A stretch of DNA of 64,000 bases from Zingiber officinale (GCF_018446385.1 NC_055996.1:14557317-14621316); one strand, 5' to 3'. Counted from the stretch's first letter, positions 11,834-23,050 are shown. Notes: generated by a model from the sequence alone, not told the origin. Made by a program: numbers and translations.

Positions 11834-13135
11834 ATGGCTCCTCGGTAGAATTCTTGTCTTCTATTTAAAGTTTTAGAATATTGTTGCATGTTTGTTTTCT
11901 TTAATTAGTATAATTTTGTTTTATAATTTAGGAAACGTTCTAAATCTGGTGCTGGGCCCTCTACTCCCAGTGTTGACCCTAGGTTTTCCACTGATGAGCT
12001 TAGGATTAAGTTTGAGTCAACCATCTACATGGCCATTAGGACCAAATGTATAGATAGAGCGTTCTTTTTACGCTCTTGCGTTCCAACCATAGAGGCTATA
12101 AACCACTATAACCTTCAGAACCTTGTTGAATGTACTAGCCCAGTAAACATTAGTCTGTGTGCAGAATTTTACAACAACCTAGTGAAAGTAGACGACTTTA
12201 CCTACACTACTAGGGCAGCTGTCACTGATATCACGCTGTCCCCTACTACCATCCGTGACTTTTTGGAGTTACGGGAGTCTACCTGTCCCTTTCAGTGCTA
12301 TCCTCCCAGGGAGCTACCATTTGGAGATCCCTACTCGCATATTTCTCTTGATACGATCTATTCGTATTTTTTTTTGGGCGAGCGAGTACTCACTATGACC
12401 CAGTTTAGGTCAGTTACCTTTCGAGTCCAGGATTACGCCCTCTATAGGGTCTTAGTTTTTTGCATTTTACCACTAAGCACTCGCGACATCGCGATGATGC
12501 GCCCATTCCACTCCTTTCTCCTCTATGCCCTGTGTCATAGGTTAGATATTGACATTAGCCTACATATCTTTTCCACCATTATCTACTCGGCCGGATACGT
12601 GACTAGTGGGCGAGTTCATATGCCCTACTGTCACATTTTGACAGCATATATGTCCTCCTTGGGCATTGATGTCACCAAAGGTGACATCCGCTATATGACT
12701 GAGTTTGACCTTATAGGAGCTAGGAACTTTTCCCTAGCTAGTATTTATATAGATGGTGAGGGTATCATGACTTGGTAGAGGGGGGCACAACACCAGCCTG
12801 ACCCAGATGCACAGCAGGAGGAGGCAGATGAGTTTTTTCTCGCACTGTTTCCTGACGAGGCCGCTTCTACCCCAGCGCCAGCTCGAGCACCACGTCCCGC
12901 TCCTCGCACTCTAGCCGATCGAGTATCCGGACTAGAGAGAGCTATGTCGAGCCTCCAGCAGGAATCCTCCGAGTTTCACCGAGACATACGGCGAGAGGTC
13001 TCCAATTTCCGACAAGAGGTGCGACAGGAGGTCTCCGATTTGCGACAGGAGGACGACTGGACTCGTCACACCGAGCTATTAGCACTACTTCGGTCGTTGG
13101 GTTCCGGACCACCTCCTTCATCATCTCAGTAGTCA
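11834..13135 (+). pseudogene. Putative plant transposon protein (retroelement gag-like), two exons, one stop
   Basis: Best model: an 11-nt first exon (11834-11844, ATGGCTCCTCG), an 87-bp GT-AG intron (11845-11931, ending TTTATAATTTAG), and a second exon from 11932 that gives an N-terminus MAPRKRSKSGAG. The frame is open to 12775, meets TAG at 12776-12778, and stays open in the same frame to the stop at 13133-13135. The middle (RFSTDELRIKFES..., FYNNL, ...ITLSPTTIRDFLEL) looks like the 'putative plant transposon protein' family found in Athila-like retroelements. The end is a charged coiled coil of EVRQEVSDLRQE-type repeats. About 430 codons in all. The family name is from memory of the pattern. 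Without the splice, the first ATG in the frame is 12029. Confidence 0.55.
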
Positions 13136-14606
13136 TGATTGTTACATAGCACTGTTATGACACTATTACAACTTTTTGTAGTACATATTGTTCTATTGAT
13201 TTCCATTTCAGATCTGATTGGTTATACTCTAATTTAATAGACTAGGACTTTTTAAAATTCAAAAACTATTTTCAAAAACAATTATTTTCAATTCGAGGGT
13301 AAAATTGTTTTATTTTTTCAAAACCTTCCCACTTTTAGAATTTCAAAACAATTTTATCCTTAGACTAGAAAAATCTCCTTAGAAATCATGTTCCCCTAGG
13401 ACTAGTATTTGAGCATCTCACCAACACTCTAGGTTTACTTTGCTTGTGATTGACATACATAGAAATGGGTGAGATGTATAGGCCAATTGCCTGGACTTAA
13501 GATGCTTGTGTCAGTGCATCAATATAAGTCTGGGCGTTAAATACCAAACATATATTAATCAAGTTAAGTTATTCAGCTTAGTCAACCGCTAACTGATTAC
13601 AATGAACTTAACTTGACTAACCAAGTGAAAGCTGCTATCTTCTGATAGTCAATAAGTACCTAATTGGTTTGACAGCTATTTTAGATGTCGGGTTGAGGGG
13701 GAGGATTAAATCAATACTTAACACCAAAATTATTTTCTCCACCTGAAACATAATATCTTTTCTAAGTTTTTTTCAGTTTTGAGATCAAATTTAAAATTTT
13801 TACAAACTTAATCAGTATTGAAAAGAAGTTTTTTTTTTTTTCAAATTTAGCTTTGAAATCCTTAATCTTGAAAACTTATGTTTCAAATTTTTTTTTAAAA
13901 TTTTTTTTTTAACTAGCTTTTATAAAACTAAACTCTTCAATTAGATTTATAAACTAAAGATTTTGAATCTGTTGCAAACTTAGTCTTAATCAGTTTTGAA
14001 AAGTAAATATCTTTTAAATCTTTTTCAGATTTGAAAAGCGTTTCAAAATTAAAACATATGTTTGGAAATTTTCTTGATAAATCCAGTTTTGAAAACTTAG
14101 CCTTAAAATTTTGATTTTGAAAATTTATGTTTGAAAGATACATCAAAATTGAAACGAATTTTGAACATTAGATCCTAAAATTTGACACTTATACACTTAT
14201 ACTGGAAAATTAGCCTTTCGAATTACTGATTACAAAAATCTCTTTGAGTTTGCAAAATCATTTTTGAAAATTTAATTAATTTTGCAAAAAAGATCTTTAA
14301 AAATTAGCTACTCTTTCAAAACTTAACTATTTTCTAAAAGCTAAAACTAATGCTTTAAACAAGTCTTCAAAAGTTTAAAACTCCCCCAAGTTAACTTGAC
14401 ATCATTCCTTACATTCTAACTTTGACTGTATCTTTGAATGTTTAACTTATGTCCTTGTTTGATGAATGCCAAAGGGGGAGGGATAGGTGGTTAAGTTAGA
14501 GAAACAAAATATCAAAGTTAAACACTAACTTAAACCTCATGCTGGTTTTTACTCGCATATTTTTCACTAACTTACTAGGTTGTCATTCCATCAAAAAGGA
14601 AGAGAT
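13136..14606. other. AT-rich retroelement 3' region with polypurine tracts
   Basis: Long runs of TTTGAAAA/TTCAAAA-type text and no coding region. GATGAATGCCAAAGGGGGAG near 14,461-14,480 and the purine tract AAAAAGGAAGAGA just before 14,607 look like the internal and final polypurine tracts of copia elements of the SIRE type, so this is the 3' interior of the element whose LTR follows. Confidence 0.5.
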
Positions 14607-15730
14607 TGTTGGTGCGGTTAGCACTAACGGTCTAACTCAGGTTTTGATGAATGACAAATCAGGTTAAGTTAGGTTTGTCGTGATCTAACACTCTAACCGA
14701 GTGTGCAGGATAAGTCCAGACAGGTCGACGGGCTGACCGGATGTCTGGCTTGAAGTCCAAGCGGGTCGACGGGCTGACCGGACGCTTGGCGAGAAGTCCA
14801 GCTAGATCAACGAGCTGACCGGATAGCTAGCGAGAAGTCCAGCTAGGTCGACGGGCTGACCGGATAGCTGGCGAGAAGTCCAGACGGGTCGAAGGGCTGA
14901 CCGGACGTCTGGCAGGTCAGTAAAGGTAAGTCGAAGGGAGTTACTGTGAGGACACGTTCCCGGGAAGGGAACATTAGGCGTCGATCCAGCTTTGATCAAT
15001 TTCGGATATCTAAGTCGAGATCGTGACTAGATTCCAGTCTCGGAAAGACGGAATCTAAGTCATACTATTTTTGTCAAACTATAAACTGAACTAACACTCT
15101 GTTTTGCAGGTTATAAATTATATATTTGTCTTGGACTAACCTTGTCTTGCAGGAGAAGAAGTCTTCTGGAGAAAGGAGGCCCAGGAGCCCGGAGGGGATC
15201 CGGGCGCCCGGAGGCTCGGGCGCTCGGAAGGGATCCGGGCGCCCAGGAGGCAACTTTTATCCAAACGCGTCGTCGCCACGTGGAGGTCACTGGTTGGACC
15301 TTCCACGTCCCACCAGGGCGCCCGGAAGGGATCCGGGGCACCCCGAGCTTCATATAAAAGAAGGGGCAGGGGTGGAGCTTCAACAACAACTCAGAACTCT
15401 CTGCTCTACTGTGCTCCTGCGACGCCTTGAGGCCACTCCGACAAAGCGTTGTCTTCAGTTTACTTCTTTTCAGTTTGTCGGTATTAATTTTTTTATTAGC
15501 ATTCCTGTAATTCTTAATTGTAACATTCTTCGAATTGCTAGTGAATTGCCCAACGAAAGCACCCTTGTGTGCGGGCCTTGGAGTAGGAGTCGCTAAAGGC
15601 TCCGAACCAAGTAAAATTGGTTCTTGTGTTAGCATTGAATTGTCTTAATTTTTTCGCTGCGTTTAACTCTCTTATCGACGAACGTTTTTCGATATTCACC
15701 CCCCCTCTATCGAACGATCACGATCCAACA
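14607..15730 (+). repeat. 3' LTR, copia-like (family C)
   Basis: 1,124 bp starting TGTTGGTGCGGTTAGC and ending CGATCCAACA, directly preceded by a polypurine tract. Contains four to five copies of a ~60-bp repeat around GGTCGACGGGCTGACCGGA (14,720-14,920), a GC-rich block (GGGCGCCCGGAGG) and a TATA box ATATAAAAG near 15,353. The end (TTCACCCCCCCTCTATCGAA) resembles SIRE/Maximus LTR ends and the reverse complement of 55,321 onwards. No 5-bp duplication across it, so it is read as the 3' LTR of an element whose 5' LTR is not visible. Overlapping open frames on both strands at 15,111-15,635 are not convincing genes. Confidence 0.6.
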
Positions 15731-16049
15731 TCATCCTCACTGGATTGCTCTCCTCTAGTGACTCACATTCACTTACCATTTGTAATCTCTTGCTTGCCTC
15801 TTGACCCAATAGGTCTTCCTATCGGAATTGCACATCTGGACTTTAGCTAATCATCTAGAATCGAATATCCCAATTGGACTTCAGCCAACTGTCAGGTCCC
15901 ACAAACCTAGCTGGACTTCCTGCCAAAATCGTACATCTAGACTTTAGCCTGGTGTCAGGTCCTCTAGACTCATCATCTAGACTTTAATCTATTTATCATT
16001 CATTAAAACATGAGTTTAATCATTAGTGTTAACTGCACTAACAATGACA
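15731..16049. repeat. Remnant resembling family C LTR text
   Basis: Repeats of CATCTGGACTTTAGC / CATCTAGACTTTAGCC and CTGTCAGGTCC, similar in style to 56,400-56,880 inside the solo LTR there (PACTTGGACTTCC-type repeats on the other strand). Probably an old LTR fragment; no gene. Confidence 0.4.
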
Positions 16050-16345
16050 TCAAGGTTTACCACCTATTTCCTCAAGGGAGTTTCAAATGATTCAAGTAAA
16101 TGGTCCCACACAAAAGTAAATCTTAAGTATTTGTTTATTTATCATATTCTTGATTGCAATTGATTCTTACAAGTAGGTCTGTTTTATCTTGTAAGTTAAA
16201 CTGTGTTTTTTTTATGATACAATATGCCAAGAGTTTGATGTGTCAGAGGTCAATTGAATTCAAACATACAGAAATGAAAGCTTATAGATTTAGGATTATA
16301 CATAAAATTATAACAGATAAAAATTGGTTGAAGCAAGCGTGATGT
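16050..16345 (+). pseudogene. Ulp1-like (C48) cysteine protease, C-terminal remnant of MULE-A
   Basis: Two stretches match, in the same order, the minus-strand Ulp1-like gene at 54.4-54.8 kb. First is an exon end with TTCAAGTAAATGGTCCCACA ... AAAGTAAATCTTAAG, equivalent to the FKVNGPTQSKS exon there. Second is a final exon ending AESLMFQRS-like: here QYAKSLMCQRSIEF, EMKAYRFRIIHKI and a stop at about 16,340. Near the catalytic cysteine it reads NCVFF, so the cysteine of the usual (N/D)CG motif is present but the glycine codon is not. Only the last two exons are visible; the rest is lost or displaced by insertions to the left. It runs towards the FAR1 transposase on the other strand. Confidence 0.6.
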
Positions 16346-16492
16346 TGTGTCTATGTAATATTAATGACAAAAATTCAAATTATATATTTGTATTAAAAAA
16401 ATGTGTGATATGATGTTGTTGTTATAATATAGTGTTCATATGATGTTGATTTTGTTGTATCAAATTTTAAGTCTGTATTTGTTAAATCATGT

Positions 16493-17489
16493 TGTAGCAT
16501 CTACGAACCCATAGCTGCTACAACGTGAAGTCTATGTTGTAGCATCTACGAATTCATAGTTGCTACAACATGGTCATGATTTAATAAATCACGTTGTAAT
16601 AGCTATAAGTCCGTAGTTGTTGTAGCTGCTACAACATGAAGTTTATGTTGTAGCAACTATGGACCTGTAGCTGCTACAAAGTGGTTATGATTTGATAAAT
16701 TATGTTGTAGTAGCTATGGACCTGTAGCTGCTACAACATAAAGTCTGTATTGTAGTAGCTATGGACCTGTAGCTGTTACAATGTAGTTATGATTTGATAA
16801 ATCATGTTGTAGCAGGTACAAGCCCGTAGTTGCTACAACATGAAGTTTATATTATAGCAATTATAAATCCATAACTGCTACAATGTGGTCATGATTTGAT
16901 AAATCATGTTGTAGAAGCTATGCCCCACGAGGTTATCCGGAGTGGTTAGTGCGTAGAAGATTACCCAATGAGATCGTGGGTTCGAATCACGGGGGAGTCA
17001 GGGCGTAAATCCCTGGTCCCCGTGTCCCTCTTCCCACTACGCACTAGCTTCTCCGGTTACCGTGATTAACCTCCCTCGTGATGACCTTGGGCAAGGTATG
17101 GCGGGGGCGCTGGGGGTGAGCATTATCGCCTTTTGCCCAATGTTGTAGAAGTTATGCACCCATAGCTACTATAATGTGGTCATGATTTGATAAATTATGT
17201 TGTACTAGCTATGGATCCGTGTAACTGCTAAAACATGAAATATGTGTTGTAGCAACTATGGACCCGTAGCTGCTACAACGTGGTCATGATTTGATAAATC
17301 ACGTTGTAACAACTACAGACCAGTAGCAGATACAATATAAATTCTATGTTGTAGCAACCACGAACCCGTAACTGCTACAACGTTGTCATAATTTGATAAA
17401 TCGCATTGTAGCAGCTATAGACCCATAGCTACTACAACATGAAGTCTGTGTTATAGCAGCTACGGACCCGTAATTGCTACAATTGCTCT
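16493..17489. repeat. Array of about 15 hairpins, MULE-A
   Basis: Each unit is an imperfect palindrome such as TTGTAGCAGCTACGGACC followed by CGTAGCTGCTACAA, with arms of about 15 bp and a loop of 3-5 bp. Units alternate with two spacers, one like CATGAAGTCTATG and one like GTGGTCATGATTTGATAAATC, so the larger period is about 110 bp. The same hairpins occur in both inverted termini (four each) and at 23,225-23,620. One unit is split by a SINE. They could be transposase-binding sites or, lying between convergent genes, transcription-ending structures; the sequence alone does not decide. Confidence 0.75.
16924..17140 (+). mobile_element. tRNA-derived SINE with target duplication
   Basis: A 217-bp insert with an RNA polymerase III A-box-like TGGTTAGTGCG (about 16,943) and B-box GGTTCGAATCA (about 16,979) at tRNA-like spacing, then an unrelated body ending CGCCTTTTGCCCA. 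It is flanked by a 17-18 bp duplication ATGTTGTAGAAG(C/T)TATGC (16906-16923 and 17140-17157) with one mismatch. Removing it restores one hairpin unit of the array, which confirms insertion into the hairpin loop. I could not assign the parent tRNA. Confidence 0.8.
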
Positions 17490-17829
17490 TAATTAACACT
17501 ATATGAAAATCGAGTATAAACTTCGCCATAGGTTACTTCGGCAATTTATAAATACGAAGTAATATATGATAATAAACTTTGATAATAAATTTAATGAAGT
17601 CAATTTTATTTTAGACTTCATAGATTAAAAATAGTGGGCTCACTACAAATTTTTATTGATATTTTACTTCATATTATATATTTGATGAAGTAATAAGTCT
17701 TAAAATAAAATTCATATGTTTACATACCGAAGTAATAAGTCTAAATCTATTAAAACATTTTTCTATTTATTAATAAATTAATAAATTTATTGTTTTTAAA
17801 CTATTCATTTGGTAAAACCCTATTAACTT

Positions 17830-18498
17830 AGGATTTTTCCCCTGCATAAGTCTATCTTTGCCGCCCCAACTCAGCCGAGCGCTCATCATCGCCTTTGTCA
17901 CAGGAAGAAGAGGCGACAAGTGCTTTCTTCACCGCCTCGACCTTTCCTTTCAGTCGTGCGTGTCTTCCCTCTCCCACCCTCTTCTTTCCTTTCCCTGCAG
18001 CATCGGTCTTCGTTTTTGAGATTTCCTGGCCACGGGAAGAAGAGGCAACTACTTTCTAGCATTTCGAGTTTGAGATCGCCGTCTCTAACCAATTCGATCC
18101 TGCAGCGCCATCAACTCGTCAACCAGGTTGGTTTTCTACCCATGGTTTCTGGCATCTCCTACCCTAGGGCATCTCCTACCCTAGAATTCTATTAAGTAGT
18201 AGTTAATAGATTCTATTAACCTAAGAATTTGCCACCGCCAACTCCTTTTCCCCTCTCTTCTCCGCCGCCCAACCGAAACCCTCGCCGACTTCCCCTTCCC
18301 TCTTCTCTCTATCTCCGCCGCACGCGAACGAGGGCATCACCGGCCTTGGGGACCTGATCTAGCGCCAGTTCACGCCGGCGAACTCTCTGGGGGTGTCGAA
18401 GTCGGACGTGGAGGACTCCAACTAGCTTATCGGCGGCACAAAACAACTGGGCAAGAGCCTCCATCGGTAGAACGAGGACAGAAGCGACAAGGGAAAGG
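17830..18498 (+). pseudogene. Captured host-gene fragment inside the CACTA-like element
   Basis: GC-rich, exon-like DNA in an AT-rich transposon. At about 18,328-18,498 a frame reads GITGLGDLI, TAG, RQFTPANSLGVSKSDVEDSN, TAG, LIGGTKQLGKSLHR, TAG, NEDRSDKGK and then meets a good donor GTAAGT (from about 18,499). Apart from the three TAG codons it reads as a conserved-looking exon. Upstream pyrimidine-rich text (17,900-18,300) resembles a 5' leader. I do not recognise the source gene. Another gene-like stretch without a clear frame runs to about 19,600. Confidence 0.45.
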
Positions 18499-18499
18499 T

Positions 18500-21480
18500 A
18501 AGTACTCCTTTATGTGGGCATATATAGCTTCCGTGAGGTAGGAGTAGGCAGCTAGGAGAGGTCATTGTGATTGCCGACGATGCCTGTATGAGTTGTGAAT
18601 CGATTCTATCTATGTGGTTCCCATTTTTCTCTATGAATCATTCCGGATTTCCTCTAAGGCTTTGGGCGTTGTGATTGTAGTTGCTTTTGGTATGGCTCTT
18701 TGGAAGATTTGAGCTCTGGACCGAGTGCTAGGTGGCTTCAGATAGATTTGATGATGTGTTGCTCTTTCCTTTCTCCTCTGAAGATTTTGGTCAGATTGTT
18801 GGAGTTCTTGGATTTGATCAAGGATGTTTTTATGTATAGCTTCAGAATGTTGGACTGCTTTGATGGTGCAGATTTCAATTGGTGTTGTTCTGTAGTTGAA
18901 TTGCCATGAATCTGGTGTGGATGTAATTCCTTGTAGTTCGGTCTCTTCCTGTGAGTTTCAAAGAAGTGTTTCTTCATCAAGGTGCTTTTCGGATTCGTTG
19001 ACAGATTTGGTTTCATAGGTTGATTTCGATGATGTTATTCTTCTGCTCCATGAGGGATTCCGGGTTGTGGTCAGATTGGGTGGTTGTGTATGCCTTGATC
19101 ACAGTTGTTTTGCTCTTCCATGTCATATGAAATTGTTGGATTGATTTAGAAGGTCTGCTCGATTTGTTGTAGTTCTATTTCAAGCCTAGATGTTGTTGCT
19201 ACTCCATGTCTTATGAAGTTGCTGGATTTTCCTTAGCAAATTTGAGTTTGATTTCTAAAGCTGAGTTGATTCCCATGTGTTGCTAGAAATTCAAACCAGA
19301 TTTGGAGTTGTCGATTCGATTTTCTCCTTGAAGTCGTGATGGTACTGCTGGATTGAATTTTGATGAGTTCTTATTTTCTTTGATAAGCTTGAAACTCTAG
19401 ACAGAATTAAGTAAGTTGAGATTTAATTTCTATGTTGAGTTTGGTTCTTCAAGATAACTTTAAAATTCAGGATAGATTTGGGTGTAATTATTGAAGCTAA
19501 GATGTTCATTCTAAGCTATCGGAATTTTGGGTTTGAGTTGGAGTTTTGATTCGGTTTTCTGCTTAATATGAGATGGTATTCCTTTTGCGGTATTGATTCA
19601 TATAATAGGATTCATGTTTCCATGCTAGTTCAGCCGATGTACTAAATTCTTCGCTGATGCAACTTGAGTCCTAGCCAACATAACAAGAGGAAGACATATT
19701 CTTCGTCATTTATTTGAATTGCAGATTAACTTAACCTCGACACCTCTTTAAATTTATCAGAAAATCAATTGTTTAATCTTACTATTTTTGGAATCTACCA
19801 CTAGCTAGACCGAGTACCCCATCTATCTCATACATTTATCTCGCATAATCTTGTCATATCATTATTACCAATCAAGATAAAATACAACATTTCTAATTTT
19901 CTTGATAGACAAATTGATTTTCCATGCATTTTACATTTTGAGTTGCATGTAGTATTTTTTAACTTTTATTTATTTACTTTAATATCTTCAAATTTTGACC
20001 TATTTGTTTCAAGATTTTGCTAGATTGAAATAAATAAATCCTGGATATACTTGGATAGAAGGTCCAAATAGTATGAGGAGGGTGTGGAACAGTTCATTAG
20101 AGATTGTTTACAGAATCTGAATATTGACCCCTGACAAGCCCCTCAACCAGGTATATTTGCAGAGAAATATTTTCTAAATTTTCCATGCCCAACATTTTAC
20201 ACAGTTGATTTAGGTATTGTATAGTACAGTATGTTTTAATGTTCTTAACAAGATAAAGTACAGTTTTTATGAACTAGGCTCATAAAGATCTAGATTAATC
20301 AATAATCAAACTTGACCTTATAATTGACACCAGTAAGGTTTTTTTTTGTAAGTCTGGTTGTATACTTCAATGCAGATGATATGCAGCCTTGAACTTAAGC
20401 TCATATAACTGTGAAAGCATGCATTAGTGAAATGATTCAACATGGCTTTCTTTCATGACATGATGTTTAATCATGATTAGGATGGTTTACAATCATTCTA
20501 TTCTTGCTGAAAGAGGAAATATTGTTGGATTGTAATGCACTAATGCAGGAAGAAAAATCCTTTTGCATATAAGAAAGGCAGTATTTTAATATTAGAATAA
20601 CATTATCATGTGATGTAAGTATTAAAGAGTCATAGTGATATGATATTGTAGATTTTCGTCTACTTTACTTCTCGATATATTTTCAGGAATCACGATGTAT
20701 AATTATAGGAATGAGAACGAAGATAATGTAAGTTGATTTACGAGTATTGTAGTGTTTTATGCTCTACGGCACTAGAAGTCAGTGATTCCAGTTGACCTTA
20801 GCTGTTTCTTCCTATTATTTCCTGTAATTAAGTCTTAATTTCTAGTGTTAATCTATGCTTGAGATTTTAGATTACGTTTTCAGTATTTCCTTTTTTTTCT
20901 CTTACATCCTGCTTTGGAATCAATGCCTAAGCTTCAAAATTTATTTTCCAGAATTAATATAAGTGGTTTATCAAATATGATTAACATGAAGTGCTTCAAG
21001 ATTATTTCCATAATTAATCTTTTGCTTTCAAGATTATTTCAACATTTTAGTATTTTTTTTTATCTCGATTCATATAATGGTGTTAATTTTTTACTTTACA
21101 GATTATTTCCATACTTAATTCAAGAATATAATGATGTAGGTTATTCATGAAAAGCAAAAAGAATGGACAATGCATTATAAATATCATCATCGACTGTCTT
21201 GCAAGGGTTACATCGGTTTGGAGGCTGAATTGGTAAACTTGGGAACATTTTATTTGTCATTTTCAAGAAATTACTTAATATTATTTAACTGATCAATTTT
21301 GGAATTATAGAGGGAGAAAATATTAATTGTTGAAAATGAGGAAGTCTTGGATTACTTAATAAATCTCAATTTTGTCATTAAGTAATTAATATTACTTAAT
21401 GACGGTATGTATTGTGACTATGTATTTAGATATCAATTAATAATTATTATTATTTGAATTATGACTTATTGATGACATTT
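18500..21480. other. CACTA-like interior, no recognisable gene
   Basis: From 18.5 to 19.6 kb the text is intron-like (T-rich, repeated TTGGATTTG/GATTTGG phrases) and could be transcribed sequence captured with the upstream exon. From 19.6 to 21.4 kb it is AT-rich with only short open frames (for example 20,914-21,150), none with a domain I recognise. Confidence 0.4.
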
Positions 21481-21489
21481 TCAATTTGA

Positions 21490-21778
21490 TTAGGGCAATC
21501 TAAAACAAAAAGGTGGTGTTGAATGTGGATATTGTGTAATGCGGTACATGAAAAAGATAGTCTTGGATGAATATCCCCAATTAGAGATGAAGGTGAATTT
21601 CTTCTTTATAAAATATCTTCTTTATGAAATATTGAATCATTTTACATTGACTCTCAAACTTCTGTTTATGTTTCAGTTTGCAACATCAAAAAACAAACAG
21701 TATTACAATCAATCTCAGTATGATGAAGTCAGAAGTGAATGGAGCGAATTCGTCTACTTCTATATAGGTGCTTAAGTG
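21490..21778 (+). pseudogene. Ulp1-type protease C-terminus (CACTA-associated)
   Basis: An exon beginning near 21,495 reads NLKQKGGVECGYCVMRYMKK, containing the catalytic-cysteine motif ECGY, then IVLDEYPQLEMK. After a likely intron (21,593-21,676) the frame resumes ATSKNKQYYNQSQYDEVRSE, WSEFVYFYIGA and stop. This is the usual C-terminal pattern of Ulp1-domain proteins encoded by plant CACTA elements. The catalytic histidine and aspartate region is not visible upstream. It is distinct from the MULE-type Ulp1 copies at 16 and 54-57 kb. Confidence 0.65.
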
Positions 21779-22558
21779 TAGGCTGTGATATAAATTTTGG
21801 ATTTATTTAGAGATTTATGGATACAAAAATTTTTGGGTTATGGTTAAACATGTCTTTTATGAATACGCTTTTGGATTGTATTTGATACATATTTATGATA
21901 TATTTGTTCAATTTTGATTGTGAAAAATATTGTATTGGAGTAACATATTATCATATACTCTTTTGGTCAATTAAAATTGTATTGTAGTAAAATATTGTCA
22001 ATTACTTCAATGGTATAACTAAATGATGGAGTAGTACAACACAAAAGACTACAATAAATTTAAATAGTGGCATAGTTAAAGAAACTATTTACTTCACTAC
22101 TGATCAAATTTGAAAAGTAGTTCGTATAAATTACTTCGCTACATTTGAATTTATTTGTTGTAGTAAAATATGCTTTATTACTTCTATACTACGATGAAGT
22201 AATACAATAATAAATACTTCGACTAAGTCAAATTATATGGAAGTAAAATAAAATATTTACTACACCAAAATTCAAAAAATGTGAAGTCGTATACATATTT
22301 TACTTCGTCAAACAACATAACCTTTGAAGTAATATATCATCAATTACTTCGGTATTTTTACTGGTTTTGATGAAGTAATAAAGCTTTTTTACTTCGAAAA
22401 TGGTTCATTTTTGAACCGGTTTTGAACCGGTGATAGACTTCGGTAAAGTGTGGTGAAGTAAAAAATTTATCCTTTTACTTCACGTGCGTCTACTTCGGTA
22501 ATTAACTACCTATTACTTCGGATAATATCCGAAGTCTATTGCTGATTTTCACATAGAA

Positions 22559-22777
22559 TTACATTTTACCAACTCCTCTTGTTGCATTTAATGGTCTATA
22601 ACTCTGAAATTGATGTTTCAACTCTCTAAATTAAATTTTACCAACTCCTCCCTTGTATTTAATAGGCTATACCTCTGGAATTGATAAAATCACACAATTA
22701 TAAAGATGACATCCTAAACCCTTTACCCTTCATCATTCTAAACCCTAAACCAAACCTAAACCCTTCAATTTTAGATA
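22559..22777. other. MULE-A interior between CACTA-like element and small frame
   Basis: Short leader-like stretch with a duplicated block (TTTTACCAACTCCTC twice, about 90 bp apart) and several CCCTAAACC copies. No gene. Confidence 0.4.
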
Positions 22778-23050
22778 ATGACTTCTCCTTCGCAAATCAT
22801 GGCACGTTTGGGAGCTAAGAAAACAACACCTTCTCTTGGTCCCGTAATATTGGCCGATGATTCAACATCTTCCTTTTCTTTGAGATCTTGGGAAGACTCT
22901 TTGCCCTCCTTGCCTTATAAACTAGTGGAAACCTTGTAGCAAAAGCGGGATCAAGTGGTGAGCTAGTTGAAGGGAGACCTTCAAACACTAAAGGTGACCC
23001 AAGCAGCTCTAAAAGAGGCCATTGATCTACTAGAAAGCAATGATTACTAG
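22778..23050 (+). pseudogene. Small 90-codon frame with two internal TAG codons
   Basis: A single frame from ATG at 22778 to TAG at 23048-23050 with internal TAG at 22937-22939 and 22964-22966. It begins MTSPSQIMARLGAKKTTP, continues with a serine-rich stretch and SWEDSLPSLPYKLVETL, and ends in a heptad-like helix (LKGDLQTLKVTQAALKEAID). The composition and the absence of other stops suggest a decayed real exon. It lies between the two hairpin arrays, on the same strand as the Ulp1 remnant. Function unknown; it could be a third MULE-A gene or a coiled-coil exon. Confidence 0.4.

Larger units (their letters stand above)
17497..22558 (+). mobile_element. CACTA-like transposon, non-autonomous
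   Basis: The left end is CACTATATGAAAATCG; the right end, read inward, is TTCTATGTGAAAATCAG, so the inner 13 bp match but the outer CAC is TT on the right. Both ends carry many copies of short subterminal repeats of the form TTACTTCGG / CGAAGTAAT (17,520-17,760 and 22,020-22,545), typical of CACTA elements. Inside are a GC-rich gene-like fragment (17.8-18.5 kb) and a Ulp1-type C-terminal fragment, but no transposase that I can see. A 3-bp duplication is not evident. The flanks AATTAACA and AATTACAT are similar, which leaves room for another superfamily. Confidence 0.55.

Noticed and set aside
15111..15635. Overlapping open frames of 71-174 codons
   Set aside because: They lie in the GC-rich promoter and leader part of an LTR, on both strands, with no domain.
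16924..17000. A tRNA gene, because of the A- and B-box-like motifs
   Set aside because: No cloverleaf with acceptor stem can be drawn; length, body and target duplication fit a SINE.
16493..17489. A CRISPR-like array, because of regular repeats and spacers
   Set aside because: Spacers are themselves repeated, repeats are long palindromes with much variation, and the setting is a plant transposon.
17497..22558. Treating the hairpin array and the CACTA-like subterminal repeats as one element
   Set aside because: The ACTTCGG repeats are bounded by the CACTA-type ends, while the TTGTAGCAGC hairpins also occur in the MULE-A termini, so they belong to different elements.
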